From Chara braunii (taxonomy: Eukaryota > Streptophyta > Charophyceae > Charales > Characeae): a stretch of DNA of 48,278 bases. Position 1 is the stretch's first letter. Each line of letters starts with the position of its first letter. The stretch covers positions 227,925 to 276,202 of the forward strand of contig BFEA01000573.1 of the NCBI GenBank assembly GCA_003427395.1, written 5' to 3'. The position numbers were made by a program, and so were the translations under genes. Below, piece by piece: positions 44,521 to 48,278 of this stretch. The notes under the pieces are model-generated. The model made no database searches. It was not told the origin of the DNA and saw only the letters and a program-made list of their open reading frames with translations.

Positions 44521-44575
44521 TCGAGGCCCTGGCCCCTGATGAGTTCGTGAAAGTCCGACGAAACAGTCTGGCACA
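44521..44575 (+). ncRNA. Hammerhead-ribozyme-like core, incomplete
   Basis: CTGATGAG (44536-44543) and CGAAAC (44559-44564) bracket a short stem II candidate (GTTCG / CCGAC, four of five pairs with one wobble). These are the two invariant strands of a hammerhead at the correct spacing. I could not find a clean stem III with a GUH cleavage site on either side, so a working ribozyme is not shown. Hammerheads are known in Penelope-like elements and plant retrozymes. Confidence 0.22.
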
Positions 44576-44841
44576 ATCATGCCTTTTTTCTTTTTTTTTT
44601 GCCCCGTTCGTTCAAACGAACGGGTGCCTTAACCAAAACACTAGGCACTAAGAAAACAAAAAAGGGAAAAAAAAAAAATCTAAAAAAAATCTAAACGAAA
44701 TCTAAAAAAAAAAAACAAAGAGAACTTACCTTGTTTGTAGAACAGTCGTCCGTTTTCACGGCCGTTGTCACATCCACTGGAGCTGAAGTACCTCAGACAC
44801 TTCCAAGTGCGCCACATGGCGCTGTTCTCTCACATTAGGTT

Positions 44842-44846
<5 letters not shown>

Positions 44847-44877
<31 letters not shown>

Positions 44878-45420
44878 CCCGTTCGTTGGCTTAAAGTGAA
44901 CAGTCACATCTCGTGGCTGGTCCACAAGCTTTTGAGATGCCGACCCAGGTTTGAGTCCTAAGGGACGTATAAAATTTTTTTGGATTATTTCTCGATTTAT
45001 GCGTGTCATTCTTGCACAGGGGCCATTCTCGATCCGCGCAGCCGATCTCGGTTGTGCGATCTTCACGATCAACGGTCGAAATCGACAGTGTCGACAACAA
45101 GTAAGGTAGCCAGCTCCAAAAGGAGTTAGCCCAGTGGCGCAGTATCTCAGATTCGATCCCGGCGTCTGCCAGGTGAAAGTCTTGGACTGTAACTTACGGG
45201 GCTAGCTCCTATCACGAGAGCTAGACTTGCACCTCTTCTATATGTAGAGGTGCAGCCCCCAGTAGGCTCAACCCACACTCAACAGGCCCAGCCTGCCTTG
45301 CCCAACGCTCTCCCCTGTGAATGGTCATCAATCCACGACTCTGAGACCACTCATGCGGGTAGGCCTCAGCCTCGGCCTTTCGGCCCCCTGTCTCGAAGTC
45401 AACACCCACGACCCTAAATC
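44847..45420 (-). mobile_element. Composite U6/tRNA-like retroposon, copy 3
   Basis: Reversed relative to copies 1 and 2. Minus-strand order: hairpin (GCACCTCT 45229-45236 / AGAGGTGC 45246-45253), tRNA-like module antisense (plus strand 45121-45168: A box TAGCCCAGTGG, B box AGATTCGATCC), U6 3' module (45034-44982, minus sense GAATGGCCCCTGTGCAAGAA then GACACGCATAAATCGAGAAA), second tRNA-like stretch antisense (plus strand B box GGTTTGAGTCC, 44948-44958), and a 29-base T run (44847-44875), which is the A tail of the minus strand. The order and relative orientation match copies 1 and 2. Confidence 0.68.
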
Positions 45421-45739
45421 TTCCTATCCCCCCTGCACGGCGGCCCTATACCCAGTGCATCCCTCTTTTTAGCCTACTTAGGCCTTGAATCGCGTGGCTG
45501 CTATAATAGGTCTAACTTTAGCATTCCTATGTCCGCACGTTCTTGCGGCTTCGACAAAAGCAAAACACTTCCAGTTATTGTTGCTACTCTCAGACGTCAC
45601 ACGCGTTCGGATTGAAACTCGAAAACTTTTAGTCTCTCAGTCATAGGCCAGGCCTGAATAAACTTTTGGCAATCGTCAGTCTCATCAAGTCCTTCAACTC
45701 AACGAAAGAGTCGGACAGTGTCCGACGTTCAAAAACCTC

Positions 45740-45773
45740 GGCAAATACCCTTGTCAGGGTATTTGCCCCGACA
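45740..45773 (-). repeat. TGTCGGG-type terminal palindrome, best copy
   Basis: The minus strand starts TGTCGGGGCAAATACCCTGA then CAAGGGTATTTGCC, a near-perfect palindrome. A second hairpin, GTCGGACACTGTCCGAC (plus strand 45711-45727), lies just inside. Confidence 0.7.
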
Positions 45774-46084
45774 CCGAGAGTTCAAACTTCGGCCAGGAGC
45801 TCGATCACTTGTTGATGTGCATGGTAGCAGCGAAATTTACTTGCAGAAGTCACTCATGGCTTAGTAGGTGCGTCAGCGGATCTACCCGTAAGTCAAATAT
45901 TAGGTTGTCCTTTCTTAATCTTTCGTCAATATCGAGTCTCCGTCTCGGAAGCGGCGGTATAAAGTTTTTTTCAGTCACGTAGTCTGGGACAGATGACTTT
46001 GGCAGATCATCTCATCAAGTCAAAAATCTATCTTGCGTTATTTGATATAAAGTGTATTGATTTTATTTTAACTCCAGAGAGAAT
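45774..46084. other. Non-coding stretch, no gene seen
   Basis: About 310 bases between a terminal palindrome and a solo LTR. No motif was recognised. Confidence 0.35.
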
Positions 46085-46564
46085 TGTTAAGGGACTAGGG
46101 TCATTTTATGGGTTTTACGTTTGGTTGAGACCGTCCTAGTCGACTGACGTTCGTTTCGTACTTAGGAGATCAGCGCCCTAGGGAACGGACAACGTTCGGG
46201 TCCACTTGGCATTAACCAAGCGTACCTATACTCCAGCGAACAAATAAATTGCATGTAAAAGTTTTCGCACGTGGGTTAGTAGCTCGGTAGGGATACGCCC
46301 CTGAGGGTGGTTGCAGCCCCTCAGGTAAGGCAAGATGTGCCTCACGGAGACCTATCCTATTGTAGGGGACTCGTGGGAAGTACAGTTGGCGCACCTAGCT
46401 AGAACGGCGAAGGAACGACGCGACGCGCGACCATCTCAGCAATTCGCGAGATTATTTTACGTCGTTTCCAAGTTGTCTCTGTTTTTGTTTTGTTTTACAA
46501 CTTCGTGACACAGTCGGGAGGGTTCCCACGCTTTGCAAAAAGGCGAGAGCCGATGCGCTCGACA
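46085..46564 (+). mobile_element. Solo LTR of the tRNA-Asp-primed family
   Basis: It contains AGGGACTAGGG, CTAGTCGACTGACG, GGGATACGCCCCTGAGGGTG, CCTATCCTATTGTAGGGG and ends GCCGATGCGCTCGACA. The bases after the end (CCACCATAGCGG) are not a primer site, so this is a solo or 3' LTR. It is closest to the minus-strand LTR at 41092. Confidence 0.7.
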
Positions 46565-46676
46565 CCACCATAGCGGCGATCTTGTCCGCATGTTCTGCCT
46601 TCCAGGAGGACGTCCTCTGGGGGACGTGACGAGGCACCGCCCAAAGCCGAGTGGAAATCGGTGGAGTGCTTGAAAG

Positions 46677-47233
46677 TTGAAATGGGAGACGTTGCAGAAT
46701 GAGGCAAATGAGCCGGAAAGGCCTGTGATTCTGCTCTTGCCTTGTCAAATCCAAAAGTTGAAACCACACCACCCACGTAAAATTACAGGCAGTTTTCCAC
46801 TCTTCATCGTCTTTTTTCATCATCTCATGTTTATTTCGGCAAGAATGAATAGGAAGGATTTCCAGAACCAACTATGGGGACCAGACCCTCAAGCCTTGAC
46901 TGCACAACACTATGCGGACAGGGCCCTCAAAATGCGAGATTGTATGATTGCGACCCATTCTGTCCAGACCCTCATGCCTTGACTACTCCGGTTAATCCGC
47001 TCCCCACATACCCCTCCGACTCCTATAACTGGAGGGATCTAGCACCATGGTACAGAGAACCGCCTTCCTTCCAGTCCGGCCCGTCCAGACCATCGGAGAG
47101 ACATGGCCTATCCAGACTAAGCAGAGGAAGCATGTGCAATAATTGGAGAGAGCGGAGGAGCGATCTGGAGGTAGAAACAAGAGAGGGAAGCTGGAGAGAG
47201 CAGGGGAGGGAAAAAAAGAGAAGGCGGAGGTAA
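46677..47233 (+). pseudogene. Weak gag-like frames, broken
   Basis: Frame 1 (to 46982) holds NQLWGPDPQALTAQHYADRA and LKMRDCMIA. The other frame (from 46874) holds CPDPHALTTPVNPLPTYPSD and then a Ser/Arg/Glu-rich basic tail ending in KKRRRR. PDPxALT occurs in both frames and looks like one duplicated or frameshifted protein. The basic, polyampholyte tail is like many plant retroelement gag proteins, but no diagnostic domain is seen. Confidence 0.2.
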
Positions 47234-48197
47234 GAAGAAGATATGAACTTGTATAGCCGCAGAGTGCCTGCAGCGTGCCTCTGGCTGCCTTTGCCTAGAG
47301 CCAGAGCCATTTGGCTATTTTGCAATCAGTCCTGTCCACTCCGGCTCTGTACCACGGTCGGTACCAGGCCAGTACAATCCAGTCCAGTCCAGTCAGTCCA
47401 CTGGGAGTATACCATAGCTGCAGTATATTTTGGGCTCAGTCTTCATTTTGCACAGTTCGCAGCCCTAAGGCTGCGGTATAGTGGGTTTCCGCGTCTGTGT
47501 CAAGATGTCACATTTTTTGCGGTGGGCGACCAGGACGCAAGGTGGGTTCTTAGGGGGCAAAAAAATTTGGGGGACCGGTCCTTCCCAAAATTGCGGACTA
47601 CTTACAACTAGCTCTGGTAGAACCGGAACTTTTCTAAACAGAAGGACCAGTCCTCAGGTGGAAGTGGACCCCAAAAGGAAGTGGGGGGCGTAGAAACGGG
47701 CCCCAAAAAGAAGAAAGGGCATGTGAACTGCAAAATGCCCCTCATGCCCTGGCATTGAGGCTCGTTTTTTCAAAACAACGAGCTCAGGCACAACGAAACA
47801 AGCGTTTTGCAAGAGGCAACTTTGATAATTTTCTGTGCTCGGACGAACCCGCAAAAAAATCTGAAATTTTGAGAATCCACAGATGAGGTTCTGTCCTTTC
47901 CAAGAATAATATTAGAACATTTTCAAAAATTCATTTGGACTGCGAAATAATCATCGCGTCGATTCGACATATTTTCCATTTTTGCCACTCATCCATGTGT
48001 GGGCCAACTAAAATAATACTATCAATTCAGTGAGTTTTCACGCTTAGCAGAATGCGTGAAAGAACTTGAAAATAGGAGTACTCATAGATTTTGTTTTGAT
48101 CTTTATAAGAAAAACGTTTAATAAATTTAAAAAAATCATTCTAACTGTGGAATAAATCGCGACCGCAATTTGACCCATATTTCAATTTTGTCATTCA

Positions 48198-48199
<2 letters not shown>
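47234..48199. other. Non-coding stretch with a degenerate direct repeat
   Basis: Segments 47897-47990 and 48105-48198 align loosely (TTTCAAAAATTCAT/TTTAAAAAAATCAT, ACTG.GAAATAA/ACTGTGGAATAA, CATATTT.CA, TTTTTGCCACTCA/TTTTGTCATTCA). GTCCAGTCCAGTCCAGTC-type repeats lie at 47380-47398. No gene is recognised. Confidence 0.4.
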
Positions 48200-48269
<70 letters not shown>

Positions 48270-48278
48270 CTCTCTCTC
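48200..48278. repeat. (TC)n microsatellite at window end
   Basis: TC dinucleotides to the last base, with a brief TTTCTTTC interruption near 48262-48269. Confidence 0.95.

Overview
This window looks like repeat-rich nuclear DNA of a plant-lineage eukaryote. The best guess is a charophyte green alga close to Chara braunii. Three things point there. A decayed Ty3/Gypsy-type gag (846-1907) resembles, from memory, a family abundant in that genome. The one intact gene is a plant/animal SCAI homologue. The only LTR primer sites match plant tRNA-Asp. The species call is an inference and no search was run. An 883-base run of N (17138-18020) and single N at 9576 and 15192 show a draft assembly.

Only one protein-coding gene is well supported: an intronless 1070-codon SCAI-family gene on the minus strand (11316-14528). 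It has a closed reading frame, an in-frame upstream stop and a good start context. Everything else is transposon-derived or low-complexity DNA.

Layout. 0.8-1.9 kb: gag relic. 4.9-8.5 kb: hairpin MITEs, a tRNA-derived SINE and a poly(A)-tailed U6 snRNA retrocopy nested in a MITE. 8.5-10.8 kb: polypurine tract, microsatellites and a perfect hairpin. 11.3-14.5 kb: SCAI gene. 15.1 kb: MITE with a 9-bp target duplication. 17.1-18.1 kb: assembly gap. 18.4-18.75 kb: foldback element with three successive inverted repeats. 21.3-24.6 kb and 31.9-32.7 kb: composite retroposons holding a 3' half of U6 snRNA beside tRNA-like modules, plus LTR pieces. 25.8-27.7 kb (minus) and 33.55-37.5 kb (plus): two inverted copies of one large non-coding element. 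The plus copy carries an array of about seven or eight hairpins and a 555-bp tandem duplication. 29.1-30.6 kb: palindromic array and minisatellites. 38.4-41.6 kb: a short LTR retroelement without coding capacity, and a second LTR with primer site facing it. 43.1-45.8 kb: tandem repeats, hairpins, an 80-base C tract, a hammerhead-like core and a third U6/tRNA composite. 46.1-48.3 kb: solo LTR, weak gag-like frames and simple repeat.

The main biological interest is the set of retroposed small-RNA sequences (U6 and tRNA-like) and several families of hairpins whose stems change while base pairing is kept. The repeats do not form a metabolic or operon-like unit; they record repeated retroposition and nested insertion around one conserved gene.
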